DNA from: Planosporangium sp963837285
GTDB lineage: Bacteria > Actinomycetota > Actinomycetes > Mycobacteriales > Micromonosporaceae
Reading direction: 5' to 3'
Length of the DNA stretch: 64,000 bases
NCBI GenBank assembly: GCA_963837285.1
Contig: CAWIMS010000005.1
Location: 2,666,001 to 2,730,000 of the forward strand
Under the pieces are notes generated by a model. It was not told the origin of the DNA. It was given only the letters and a program-made list of their open reading frames with translations, and did no database searches. This document shows positions 51,253-58,590 of this stretch, in pieces; positions within the stretch are counted from its first letter, which is position 1; the number at the start of each line of letters is the position of its first letter. Made by a program: the position numbers and the translations under genes.

Positions 51253-53817
51253 TCAGCCTGCCTTTGCGTTCGAGTTGCCGGCCAGCTTGACGTTCGCCAG
51301 ATCGTTGGCCTGCGCGGCGGTCTCCACCTGGGCGACCGTCGAGCTCTGGCTCAAGCCGGGCAGCGTGGCCTTGTTGATCGCGTACAGCGTGAACTCGTAC
51401 TTGTGCGAGGTGCCGCCCGGGCACGGCCCGAAGTACTGCAACGTCTGGTTACCGGAGCCGAGCGCCTTCTGCTTGGCCCCGGCCACGCCCGGCACGTTGA
51501 AGCCGAGCCCCAGGCCCTCGGGCAGTGAGGTGGTCGACGCCGGGATGTCCCAGATCGCCCAGTGCTTGTTGCCGTTACCGAGGTCGTTGAGGATGATCGC
51601 GTAGCTCAGCGGCTTGTTCGTCCCCGGCCCCCAGGCCAGTGGCGGCGAGATGTCGTTGCCCGCCTTCTTGTCCTGGGCACAGGTGTACTTGGTGGGGATC
51701 GTCGCGTTGTTCGCGAACGCACTGCTGGTCAGCGTGAAGCCACTCGGCGGTGGGGTGGTGCCGCCGGCGAACTTCAGCCGCACGATGACGTTGTCGATGA
51801 CGCTCGGCGAGCCACCGGTCTTGTCGTTGTTGGTGTTCGACAGCCACAGGCCGCCGTCCGGGGTCTTGACCACGTCCCGGAGGCGCCCCCACTTGCCGTT
51901 GAAGAAGGCGCGTGGCGTGTCGGTACCGGTACCCGCGCTGTTGATGTGCATGACCCACAGCCGGGAGCCGCGCACGGCCGCCATGTACAGCCAGTCGTTC
52001 ACGATCTCCAGGCCGCTCGGCGAGGCCGAGGCCACGTCCCAGGTGCGGATCGGGTTGGTGTACTTGGAGTTGTTGCACGGGCCTTCACAGTCGGGCCAGC
52101 CGTAGTTCTTGCCCGGCTTGATCAGGTTGAGCTCGTCGAGGTTGCCCTCACCGAACTCGGACTCCCAGAGCTGGCCCTTCGAGTCCCACGCGATGCCCTG
52201 CACGTTGCGGTGGCCGTAGCTGTACACCCGGCTGTTGAACGGGTTGCCCGGCGCGGCGGCGCCGTTCTTGTCGACGCGCAGGATCTTGCCATTGAGCGAG
52301 CTGAGGTTCTGCGCGTTGGAGCCGTTCTTGGCGTCGCCGGTGGTGACGTACAGGAACCCGTCCGGCCCGAACTTCAGCCGGCCACCGTTGTGGAACTGGT
52401 TCTTGGCGATGCCGGTGATGATCGGGGTACCCGCGCCCAGCTTGCCGTTGTCGTAGGTGTACCGCTCGACCCGGTTGTCGGACGGCGACGTGTGGAACAT
52501 GAAGATCTGGTGGTCGGAGCTGTACGTCGGCGAGATCGCGAGGCCGAGCAGGCCGCCCTCGCCGTTGGTGCCGACCACGTTGGGTACCGTGGCGATCGTC
52601 GTCTTCTGGCCACCGGGCGTCACGAGCAGAAGCTCGTGCCGGTCCCGCTCGGTCACCAGCGCGTTGCCGTCGGGCAGGAACGCCATCGCCCAACCCAGGT
52701 CGACCTTGGTGATGTCGTGGTCGTAGATCGGGTCGCCGCCGGCACCGCCACCGCCGCCGCCGGTCGTCTTGACCGTGATGGCCGGGCTCTGCGCGGAGGC
52801 GTTGCCGTTGATGTCGCGCGCCAGCACGGTGTACTTGTACGACGTGTTCGGGTTCAGGCCGCTGTCGGTGGCCGTGGTGTCCGGCACGGTGGCGACCACG
52901 GTGCCGTCCCGGAGGACGTCGTAGTTCAGCACGCCGCTGGCGTCGGTCGAGGCGTTCCAGACCAGGGTGACGCTGCCGGCGTCGACGGTGGTCGACTTGA
53001 GCCCGGTCGGGACGCTCGGCGGGGTCGTGTCGTTGGACTTCGGCGTCGTGATCGACAGCGAGTTGCTGGCCTGCGACGGGTTGCCGGCCGCGTCGCGGGC
53101 GAGCACGGTCAGCTCGTAGTCGGTGTTCGGCGTGAGGCCGGTCAGCGACGTGGAGAGCTGGTTGCCGCCGACAGTCTTGATCTTGGTGCCGCCGTTGTAG
53201 ACCTCGTACAGCTGCACGCCGACGTCGTCGCTGGCGGCGTCCCAGGCGACGTCGATCTGGGTCGGCGTGGCCTGGCCGACCTGGCGGAAGTTCGGCGGCG
53301 CGGTCGGCGGGTTGTGGTCGACCGGTCCGCCGTTGGCGCCGTACACCTCGAACTCGAACAGCGAGTACCCGTACGCGGTGCCGCGCTTGGTGCCGTTCAT
53401 CCGCACGTACCGGCCGTTGGTGTCGAGAGTCAGGTCGTCGACGCCGCCGTCACCGGTCGTGGTGCTGTAGGCGTCCATCCAGTTCGCGTCGTCCTCCGAC
53501 ACCTGGATCTTGTACGCCTTGCCGTACGCCGCTTCCCAGCGCAGTACCGTCCGGCTGATGTGGTACGACGCCCCGAGGTCGATCCGGATCCACTGTGGAT
53601 CCTTGCCCTCGGCGCTACCCCACCGGGTGGTGGTACTGCCGTCGACAGCCTTCGATCCGTCCAGGCTCGCGGACTCGTTCGAACTGGTGGTCACCGGCTT
53701 GTTCTTGGAGATGAGGGGGTCGGCGGCTTGCGCGGCGCTGGCGACGGCCACACAGGCGCCGGTGACCAGTACGCCCGAGGCCACGATGGCCACGAGGGAA
53801 CGCGGTCGCAGACGCAT
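51253..53817 (-). CDS. Secreted discoidin-FN3-FN3-glucose/sorbosone dehydrogenase-PEBP fusion
   Basis: This 854-residue secreted protein has a signal peptide ending AAQA-A. Its domains in order are an F5/8C domain (about 35-165), two fibronectin type III domains (about 170-262 and 268-352), a Gly-rich linker, and a PQQ-type glucose/sorbosone dehydrogenase beta-propeller (about 365-690). The propeller has GWAMAFLPDGNALVTERDRH, GNGEGGLLGLAI-like and SYGHRNVQGIAWD motifs. A C-terminal YbhB/YbcL-type PEBP domain (about 697-854, SPPLAWGPGTNKPLSYAII, HWAIWDIPAS) follows. The propeller family oxidises aldoses with PQQ; PEBP domains bind small ligands. ATG 53817 has GGGAGG. The fusion order is unusual. 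Confidence 0.9.
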   Translation of the reverse strand: MRLRPRSLVAIVASGVLVTGACVAVASAAQAADPLISKNKPVTTSSNESASLDGSKAVDGSTTTRWGSAEGKDPQWIRIDLGASYHISRTVLRWEAAYGKAYKIQVSEDDANWMDAYSTTTGDGGVDDLTLDTNGRYVRMNGTKRGTAYGYSLFEFEVYGANGGPVDHNPPTAPPNFRQVGQATPTQIDVAWDAASDDVGVQLYEVYNGGTKIKTVGGNQLSTSLTGLTPNTDYELTVLARDAAGNPSQASNSLSITTPKSNDTTPPSVPTGLKSTTVDAGSVTLVWNASTDASGVLNYDVLRDGTVVATVPDTTATDSGLNPNTSYKYTVLARDINGNASAQSPAITVKTTGGGGGGAGGDPIYDHDITKVDLGWAMAFLPDGNALVTERDRHELLLVTPGGQKTTIATVPNVVGTNGEGGLLGLAISPTYSSDHQIFMFHTSPSDNRVERYTYDNGKLGAGTPIITGIAKNQFHNGGRLKFGPDGFLYVTTGDAKNGSNAQNLSSLNGKILRVDKNGAAAPGNPFNSRVYSYGHRNVQGIAWDSKGQLWESEFGEGNLDELNLIKPGKNYGWPDCEGPCNNSKYTNPIRTWDVASASPSGLEIVNDWLYMAAVRGSRLWVMHINSAGTGTDTPRAFFNGKWGRLRDVVKTPDGGLWLSNTNNDKTGGSPSVIDNVIVRLKFAGGTTPPPSGFTLTSSAFANNATIPTKYTCAQDKKAGNDISPPLAWGPGTNKPLSYAIILNDLGNGNKHWAIWDIPASTTSLPEGLGLGFNVPGVAGAKQKALGSGNQTLQYFGPCPGGTSHKYEFTLYAINKATLPGLSQSSTVAQVETAAQANDLANVKLAGNSNAKAG

Positions 53818-53990
53818 TCAATCCTCCCGATGTAAGGTCGGGTTTCCGGGTCCGACCATGCGGAAATAGCCGGGTCTCGGCGGCGCCGCACCCGGATCGG
53901 GCTCATGCCGTGATTGCCGACGCCGGGGTCGTGGGCAGCGGGTACCCGAGGTCGACGCGGCTTCCGAGAGGCAAGCTCACGAGGCCGAAT

Positions 53991-54016
53991 CAATAGTCAG
54001 TTAAGTTGACTTATTG
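53991..54016. promoter_or_regulatory. AT-rich palindrome upstream of the sugar dehydrogenase gene
   Basis: CAATAGTCA (53991-53999) and TGACTTATTG (54007-54016) mirror each other around a central TTAA, with few mismatches, about 175-200 bp upstream of ATG 53817. It stands out as an AT-rich island and is a candidate operator. Confidence 0.5.
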
Positions 54017-54120
54017 AGTTTGGCCGATGTTAGTGATCGGGAGTTCGGAGCGTCAAGCCTCCCCCGTACGGCTGATGGCGGCTCGCGACGGCGGGCGGCG
54101 GCACGCACAACACACACAAC

Positions 54121-54161
54121 GGAGGCCGCGGCTCCGGGTCGGTCCCGGATCCACGGCCTCC
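54121..54161 (-). terminator. Two-step GC hairpin
   Basis: GGAGGCCG (54121-54128) pairs with CGGCCTCC (54154-54161), and an inner CCGGG/CCCGG stem forms at 54134-54148. It is the likely terminator of the small gene at 54343-54615 on the minus strand. Confidence 0.5.
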
Positions 54162-54342
54162 TGCGGGGCGCTGCTGGGATTGAAATGCGGCGGTACCAGG
54201 GACTCGCCGGCATCCACTGTGGAACGGTAGGGGTGCCTACGGATCCGGGGCGACGGGCCCGGCGCGGCCCCGGGCGACGGGACTATCCGGGTGTGCCAAG
54301 CTGGCAGCCTTCCGCAGTACGGAAGACCGTCCCGCTCCCCCG

Positions 54343-54615
54343 TCAGCCCGCGAGGGCGAGCGAGTTGGGCATCCGCTGGCCGGGGGTCGGGTACACGGCG
54401 CGCACCATCTCGATGGCCCAGGCCATCCGGGTCACGGCGGTCTCCGGGCGGTCACCGAACTCGCCGGCCACCTCAACGGCGCAGCCGCGGGTGCCGAGGG
54501 TACGCAGGGTCGAACTCACGGCGAGGCGGACGTCCTCGGCCTCGGGCCGCTCGGACGACTGCAAGGACGAGGCGAAAAGCGCCTCCGCGCGGACCGTCTC
54601 GACGGTGCTGGACAT
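54343..54615 (-). CDS. Conserved small hypothetical protein (90 aa)
   Basis: The 90-residue protein starts MSSTVETVRAEALFASSLQ and contains LRTLGTRGCAVEVAGEFGD and AVTRMAWAIEMVRAVYP. It looks helical, soluble and of the kind widely found as short hypothetical proteins in Streptomyces and Micromonosporaceae (recollection). ATG 54615 is preceded by GGGGGA. It is divergent from the methyltransferase gene across a family B hairpin. No function is known to me. Confidence 0.75.
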   Translation of the reverse strand: MSSTVETVRAEALFASSLQSSERPEAEDVRLAVSSTLRTLGTRGCAVEVAGEFGDRPETAVTRMAWAIEMVRAVYPTPGQRMPNSLALAG

Positions 54616-54716
54616 TGCTTCCCCCTCAGGCCGATCCCGGTTGCGAGATCAGCAAACGCGTCCAGCGGTGCCGCCCGGTTCGCACCCCGGTTGCGGGCGG
54701 GTAGCGCCGGCCCCTA

Positions 54717-54787
54717 CCTCGTCGATCAAGGACGAATGGTGCCTCGTATGCCCGGTTTGTCCCACCATTCGTCCTAGATCGACGAGG
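54717..54787. repeat. Palindromic hairpin, family B copy 3, between divergent genes
   Basis: Arms 54717-54741 and 54763-54787 pair over 25 bp with one mismatch (GATCAAGG versus CCTAGATC). The interior GACGAATGGTG is the same as in copy 2, as are the CCTCG/CGAGG flanks. Unlike the others it lies upstream of both neighbours, 21 bp from the methyltransferase start. Confidence 0.92.
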
Positions 54788-54808
54788 TGGGGACGCTACA
54801 GTTCGGCT

Positions 54809-55456
54809 GTGGAAACGGCTACTACGGGGGATTTCGTGCGCGACCACACCCGGCTGCGCCCGGCGCCGTTCGTGCCGGAGGTACGGCTACACCTGGCCGA
54901 CGAGGCTATTCCGCTGTGGGAGCGCACCGAACAGGAGCGGGGAGACCAGCAGCCGCCGCCGTTCTGGGCGTTCGCGTGGGCCGGCGGGCAGGCTCTCGCC
55001 CGGTACCTCCTTGATCATCCGGATACCGTGCGGGGCCGCACCGTGTTCGACCTGGCGGCTGGTTCGGGGCTGGTGGCGATCGCGGCGGCACGGGCCGGCG
55101 CGGCCGCCGTGACCGCGAACGAGATCGACGGGTACGCGGCGGCCGCCATCGCGATCAACGCGGCAGCGAACGACGCCACGGTCACCACGATCCTCGGCGA
55201 CGTGCTCGACAGTCCGACACCTGCCTGCGACGTGGTCCTCGCCGGCGACGTCTTCTACAGCCGGCCGATGGCCGAGCGGGTGCTGCCGTTCCTGCGCCGC
55301 GCCCGTACCGGTGGCGCGCGGACACTGGTCGGCGACCCGGGTCGGGCGTACCTGCCGCACGACACGTTCCGGGCCGTCGCGACCTATCCGGTGCCCGTGC
55401 CGTACGACCTGGAAAGCACCGAGGTCAAGCCGACCACGGTCTGGACCCTCCCCTGA
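54809..55456 (+). CDS. Class I SAM-dependent methyltransferase (METTL20/nicotinamide N-methyltransferase-like)
   Basis: The 215-residue protein has the SAM-binding motif VFDLAAGSGLVAIAAARAG, an acidic residue in TANEIDGYAAAAIAIN and a catalytic-region motif VLAGDVFYSRPM. This fits the ETF-beta lysine methyltransferase-like group. The N-terminal HLADEAIPLWERTEQ is also typical. GTG 54809 is 6 nt after a TACAGT box (54797-54802) and would be leaderless. GTG 54836 with GGGGGA upstream is a good alternative, giving 206 residues. The substrate protein is not indicated. Confidence 0.85.
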   Translation: METATTGDFVRDHTRLRPAPFVPEVRLHLADEAIPLWERTEQERGDQQPPPFWAFAWAGGQALARYLLDHPDTVRGRTVFDLAAGSGLVAIAAARAGAAAVTANEIDGYAAAAIAINAAANDATVTTILGDVLDSPTPACDVVLAGDVFYSRPMAERVLPFLRRARTGGARTLVGDPGRAYLPHDTFRAVATYPVPVPYDLESTEVKPTTVWTLP

Positions 55457-55462
55457 CAGCGC

Positions 55463-55520
55463 CGATCTAGGAGTGGTGGCCGCCCGGGAGCGCTTTCAGA
55501 CGGCCACAACTCCTAGATCG
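55463..55520. repeat. Palindromic hairpin, family B copy 4 (hybrid), between convergent genes
   Basis: CGATCTAGGAGTGGTGGCCG (55463-55482) pairs with 55501-55520 with one mismatch. The outer GATCTAGGA is family B, while the right arm CGGCCACAACTCC recalls family A, so the copy looks mosaic. It separates the methyltransferase and polygalacturonase stops. Confidence 0.9.
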
Positions 55521-55532
55521 ACGAGACTATGG

Positions 55533-56960
55533 TCAGCCGGTGACGGTCTTTCCGTTGATCTTCACGTTGGTAAAGCTGACGTTGTCCACGTTCTTGATGG
55601 TGTTCTTGGTGTTCTTGATGCCGTTGAAGTTGCAGTTCTTGACGGTGAAGCCCTTGACGTGGTCGTTGCTCAACCCGGTCACGTTGAAGGCCATCTGGCC
55701 GGCCTTGGTCAGCGACGAGTTGGTGATGGTGAACGGGCCGAAGTCCGGCGGGTACTTACCGGTCTGGTGGTTGTAGTCCATGATCAGGTACACGAACGAC
55801 CGGTCCACGACGCCGGAGAAGCTGTCGATGTTGATGTTCTTGCTGAAGCCGCCGCGCAGCGTGTTCGACTTGACGTACAGCGCGAACTTGGTGACGCCGA
55901 TCAGCGTGCACTTGTAGGCGTACACGTTCTTGATGCCGCCGGTCTGCTCGCTGCCGCAGGTGATCGCGCCCCAGTTGCCGTTCATCTCGCAACCGAAGAC
56001 GACGATGTTCTGGCACGGCTTGTTGACCCGCCGGCCGTCGTCGTCGCGGCCGGACTTGATCGCGATGTTGTCGTCGTGCGCGCCGAGCTTGCAGTTCTTG
56101 ATCACGATGTGGTCGCACGACTCGGGGTCGCAGCCGTCGGTGTTGGAGTGCGCCGTGCTCGGGTCGGTGGTCACACTGTCGACGGTCACGTTCGTACACA
56201 ACGTGGGGTGCAGCTGCCAGAACATCGAGTTCTTCAGCGTGATGCCCTGGATGAGCACGTTGGTGCAGTTGTACGGCTCGACGAAGGTCGACCGCATGTT
56301 GTGGCCGGAGCCGGGCACCACGCGATCCTTCGGGTCCTTCTTGCCCGACTTGATCAGCGACTCCAGGTAGGCCCGGTCGGAGCCCTTGTTCCACGACGAG
56401 GTGCCGCCCGCGTCCAGCGTGCCCTTGCCGGTGAGCGCGATGTTGGATTCCTTGTACGCGTAGATCATCGGCGACCGGTTCATGCACTCGATACCTTCGT
56501 ACCGGGTGAGCACGGTCGGGTACTTGCTCGTGTCGCCGGAGAACTTCAGCGTCGCGCCGTCGAGCTTCACGTTGACGTTGCTCTTGATGTAGATGGCGCC
56601 GGTGACGTACGTGCCGGACGGGATGAGCACGACCCCGCCGCCGGCCGCGTTGGCCGCGTCGATGGCCTTCTTGAACGCCGCCGTGTTGTCGGTCTTGCCG
56701 TCGTTCTTCGCGCCGTACTTCGTCACGTCGAAGGTGACGTCGGGGAACGTCGGGATCGTAGTCTCGGCGACGATCTGCTTCGCCTCGGGCCAGGGCAGGT
56801 CATCGGCGGATACCGCCGCCGCGGTCACACCGTCGGCGTGCACGTCGGCCTCCGTGCTGCCGGCGAACGCGGTCTGCGCCAGCACCGGCATCGCGACAGC
56901 CGCACCGGCGACGCTGAGGCCCCCGATGAGCACCTGCCGGCGGGATAAACGGTCTGCCAT
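55533..56960 (-). CDS. Tat-exported GH28 polygalacturonase
   Basis: The 475-residue protein has a twin-arginine signal (RLSRRQVLIGGLSVAGAA) and a GH28 beta-helix. It opens with TKYGAKNDGKTDNTAAFKKA and carries the catalytic motifs HSNTDGCDPES (NTD) and LGAHDDNIAIKSG (DD). GH28 enzymes hydrolyse galacturonan or rhamnogalacturonan. ATG 56960 has GGAAG/GAGGAG upstream. An AACGTT half-palindrome about 114 bp upstream matches the position of LacI-type sites before GH92 and GH105. It forms a pectin-degradation set with the GH105 gene. Confidence 0.92.
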   Translation of the reverse strand: MADRLSRRQVLIGGLSVAGAAVAMPVLAQTAFAGSTEADVHADGVTAAAVSADDLPWPEAKQIVAETTIPTFPDVTFDVTKYGAKNDGKTDNTAAFKKAIDAANAAGGGVVLIPSGTYVTGAIYIKSNVNVKLDGATLKFSGDTSKYPTVLTRYEGIECMNRSPMIYAYKESNIALTGKGTLDAGGTSSWNKGSDRAYLESLIKSGKKDPKDRVVPGSGHNMRSTFVEPYNCTNVLIQGITLKNSMFWQLHPTLCTNVTVDSVTTDPSTAHSNTDGCDPESCDHIVIKNCKLGAHDDNIAIKSGRDDDGRRVNKPCQNIVVFGCEMNGNWGAITCGSEQTGGIKNVYAYKCTLIGVTKFALYVKSNTLRGGFSKNINIDSFSGVVDRSFVYLIMDYNHQTGKYPPDFGPFTITNSSLTKAGQMAFNVTGLSNDHVKGFTVKNCNFNGIKNTKNTIKNVDNVSFTNVKINGKTVTG

Positions 56961-57301
56961 TCTTCCACTCCTCGTGGGCTCGTCCTGTGGCCTGGCGGCC
57001 GTAATCCGCTGGCGGGGTGGTCGGACCTCCGATGACCGGTCGGCCGACGCGCGGATCATGATGGTGATCTAAACGTTGCGTGCACCGATAACGACACCCG
57101 TCATTCGGTTGCCGAACGACGTCAAGCAGTGCCCGGGAGACAACCAACGACCGGTACCGCCGCTCGAACCCAATCACGGGTCTCGATGGAGGTGTACACC
57201 ACTTTCTATAAAGGGGTCAAGGAGTGGGCCGAGCGGTTGCCGCGCCACGGAACCGTTTGCAGCGATGTTGCAAAAGCAGTCATCCGAGGAGTCGAAAGTC
57301 C
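56961..57301. other. Polygalacturonase promoter region
   Basis: This 341-bp gene-free region carries the AACGTT site at 57070-57079 and TTCGGTTGCCGAA (57104-57116, 5-bp arms). An AT-richer patch with TTTCTATAAAG follows near 57,205. I see no small gene. It should contain the polygalacturonase promoter and the 3' end region of the winged-helix regulator gene. Confidence 0.5.
57070..57079. promoter_or_regulatory. AACGTT site upstream of the polygalacturonase gene
   Basis: TAAACGTTGC keeps the AACGTT core (57072-57077) and one palindromic flank, centred about 114 bp upstream of ATG 56960. On its own it is weak; its spacing agrees with the GH92 and GH105 sites. Confidence 0.45.
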
Positions 57302-57835
57302 CTATCCGTGTAGGGCGTCGGACTCCAGTAACGGGAAGAGCCGGGCCACCACCGCGACCGGAGCGGCGGCGGGCGGACGGGTCGCCGGCCGGCTCTCCCG
57401 ATGCCGGTACGCCGCGATCAGCTCCCGGATCGCGGCGCCCATCGCGGTCAGTTCGCGCGGCGTCAGGTACAGCACCTGACTGAACGCCTCGTCGCGCCGC
57501 CAGCGGGTGGGCACCGTGTCGCGGCTGGCCAGCCAGCGCTGGTAGCTCTCGTCCTCCAGCCCGCGCGCGAGCGCGCCCAGGTCGGGGGTCGAATCGTCGG
57601 ACGCGGGTTCCGGCGTGGCCAGCCGCCACGGGCGCGCCCGCCCACCGGCCGTCGGCACCTGCTCGACCAGCCCGTACCGCGCGAGCTGCCGCAGGTGGAA
57701 CGAGTGCAGCCCGGAACTGCCGCCCAGCTCACCGGCCGCCTCCGTGGATGTCACGCTCCCCCGCCGGCGGATCAGGTCCAGCAACGCCGCTCGTACCGGA
57801 TGGCGGAGCGCGGCCTCGGTCTGTTCGTCAGTCAC
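57302..57835 (-). CDS. ArsR-like winged-helix transcriptional regulator, leaderless
   Basis: The 177-residue protein has an N-terminal winged helix (LRHPVRAALLDLIRRRGSVT, then STEAAGELGGSSGLHSFHLR as recognition region). A longer C-terminal ligand or dimer region with ELTAMGAAIRELIAAYRH follows. GTG 57835 has no ribosome-binding site but a minus-strand promoter TTGACG-17 bp-GATACT ends 7 nt before it, so the mRNA is leaderless. Two CTTTGCAAAG palindromes overlap this promoter. It probably represses itself and the divergent deformylase gene. The signal is unknown. Confidence 0.85.
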   Translation of the reverse strand: MTDEQTEAALRHPVRAALLDLIRRRGSVTSTEAAGELGGSSGLHSFHLRQLARYGLVEQVPTAGGRARPWRLATPEPASDDSTPDLGALARGLEDESYQRWLASRDTVPTRWRRDEAFSQVLYLTPRELTAMGAAIRELIAAYRHRESRPATRPPAAAPVAVVARLFPLLESDALHG

Positions 57836-57861
57836 TTTGCAAAGTATCGTGCTTTGCAAAG
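57834..57861. promoter_or_regulatory. Twin CTTTGCAAAG operators in the regulator/deformylase divergent promoter
   Basis: ACTTTGCAAAGT (57834-57845, perfect) and CTTTGCAAAG (57852-57861, perfect) are centred 17 bp apart. On the minus strand one site fills the spacer between -35 TTGACG (57866-57871) and -10 GATACT (57843-57848), and the other covers the start codon. Confidence 0.88.
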
Positions 57862-57883
57862 AGCGCGTCAACGAAGGAGCGCC

Positions 57884-58432
57884 ATGGCCGTCCTGCCCGT
57901 CCGCATCTTCGGCGACCCGGTCCTGACCACGCCCGCCGACGCGGTGGCCACGTTCGACGCGGAGTTGCGCCGGCTGGTGAAGGATCTCCGCGACACGCTG
58001 CGGGCCGAGGAGGGGGCCGGGCTCGCCGCGCCGCAATTGGGGATCAGCCAGCGGGCCTTCGTCTTCCACGTCGACGGCGTCGACGGTCACCTGGTCAACC
58101 CGGTGCTGCACTTTCCCGACGACGAGGAGCAGGACGGGCCGGAGGGCTGCCTGTCAATGCCCGGGCTCTACTTCGACACCAAGCGACGGCTGAACGTGGT
58201 CGCCAAGGGCTTCTCGATGGACGGCGACCCGCTACAGATCGTCGGCACCGGGGAGATGGCCCGGTGCCTCCAGCACGAGACCGACCATCTCGACGGCGTG
58301 CTCTTCATCGACCGGATGGACACCGAGCGGCGCAAGGCGGCGATGCGGGCCATCCGGCAGGCGCCATGGGCAGGTCAACCGGTTCCCAAGGTCAAGGTGA
58401 GCCCACACCCGATCTTCGGCCAGCTCGGCTGA
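57884..58432 (+). CDS. def: Peptide deformylase
   Basis: This 182-residue metalloenzyme removes the N-formyl group from nascent proteins. All three motifs are present: GAGLAAPQLG, EGCLSMPG (metal Cys) and QHETDHLDG (HEXXH-type). The C-terminal extension (KVKVSPHPIFGQLG) is typical of actinobacterial type I enzymes. ATG 57884 has GAAGGAG. It is not next to fmt; it faces a dedicated winged-helix regulator, which suggests an accessory, conditionally expressed copy (inference). Confidence 0.93.
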   Translation: MAVLPVRIFGDPVLTTPADAVATFDAELRRLVKDLRDTLRAEEGAGLAAPQLGISQRAFVFHVDGVDGHLVNPVLHFPDDEEQDGPEGCLSMPGLYFDTKRRLNVVAKGFSMDGDPLQIVGTGEMARCLQHETDHLDGVLFIDRMDTERRKAAMRAIRQAPWAGQPVPKVKVSPHPIFGQLG

Positions 58433-58457
58433 CCAAGATCACCACAGCCTCCCGGAA

Positions 58458-58544
58458 CTACAAGATCGGCACAACTTCCCGGAAGTAGTGGCCTCAGCGG
58501 GGTGCTATGGCCACTATTTCCGGGAAGTTGTGCCGATCTTGTAG
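58458..58544. repeat. Palindromic element, family A copy 8, extended, between convergent genes
   Basis: Arms of 36 nt (58458-58493 and 58509-58544) pair with one mismatch; the CTACAA/TTGTAG ends extend beyond the usual GATC. The core 58464-58538 matches copy 1 (1377-1451) at 74 of 75 positions, loop included, despite 57 kb between them. It lies between the deformylase and gamma-glutamyltransferase genes. Confidence 0.96.
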
Positions 58545-58590
58545 GGCCGGGCGCGGCCGGTGGGCCGGATTGTCGGGCCGCTTGGCCTCC

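Larger units (their letters stand above)
53818..54342. other. 525-bp gene-free region
   Basis: I see no ORF with a ribosome-binding site here on either strand. It holds the promoter region of the sugar dehydrogenase gene (minus strand), a 26-bp imperfect palindrome at 53991-54016 and a GC hairpin at 54121-54161. The long open frame crossing it on the plus strand belongs to the methyltransferase frame and is rejected as coding. Confidence 0.5.

Noticed and set aside
51562..53835. 757-codon plus-strand frame opposite the dehydrogenase fusion
   Set aside because: Val/Arg/Gly-rich antisense shadow; the minus strand encodes clear discoidin, FN3, propeller and PEBP domains.
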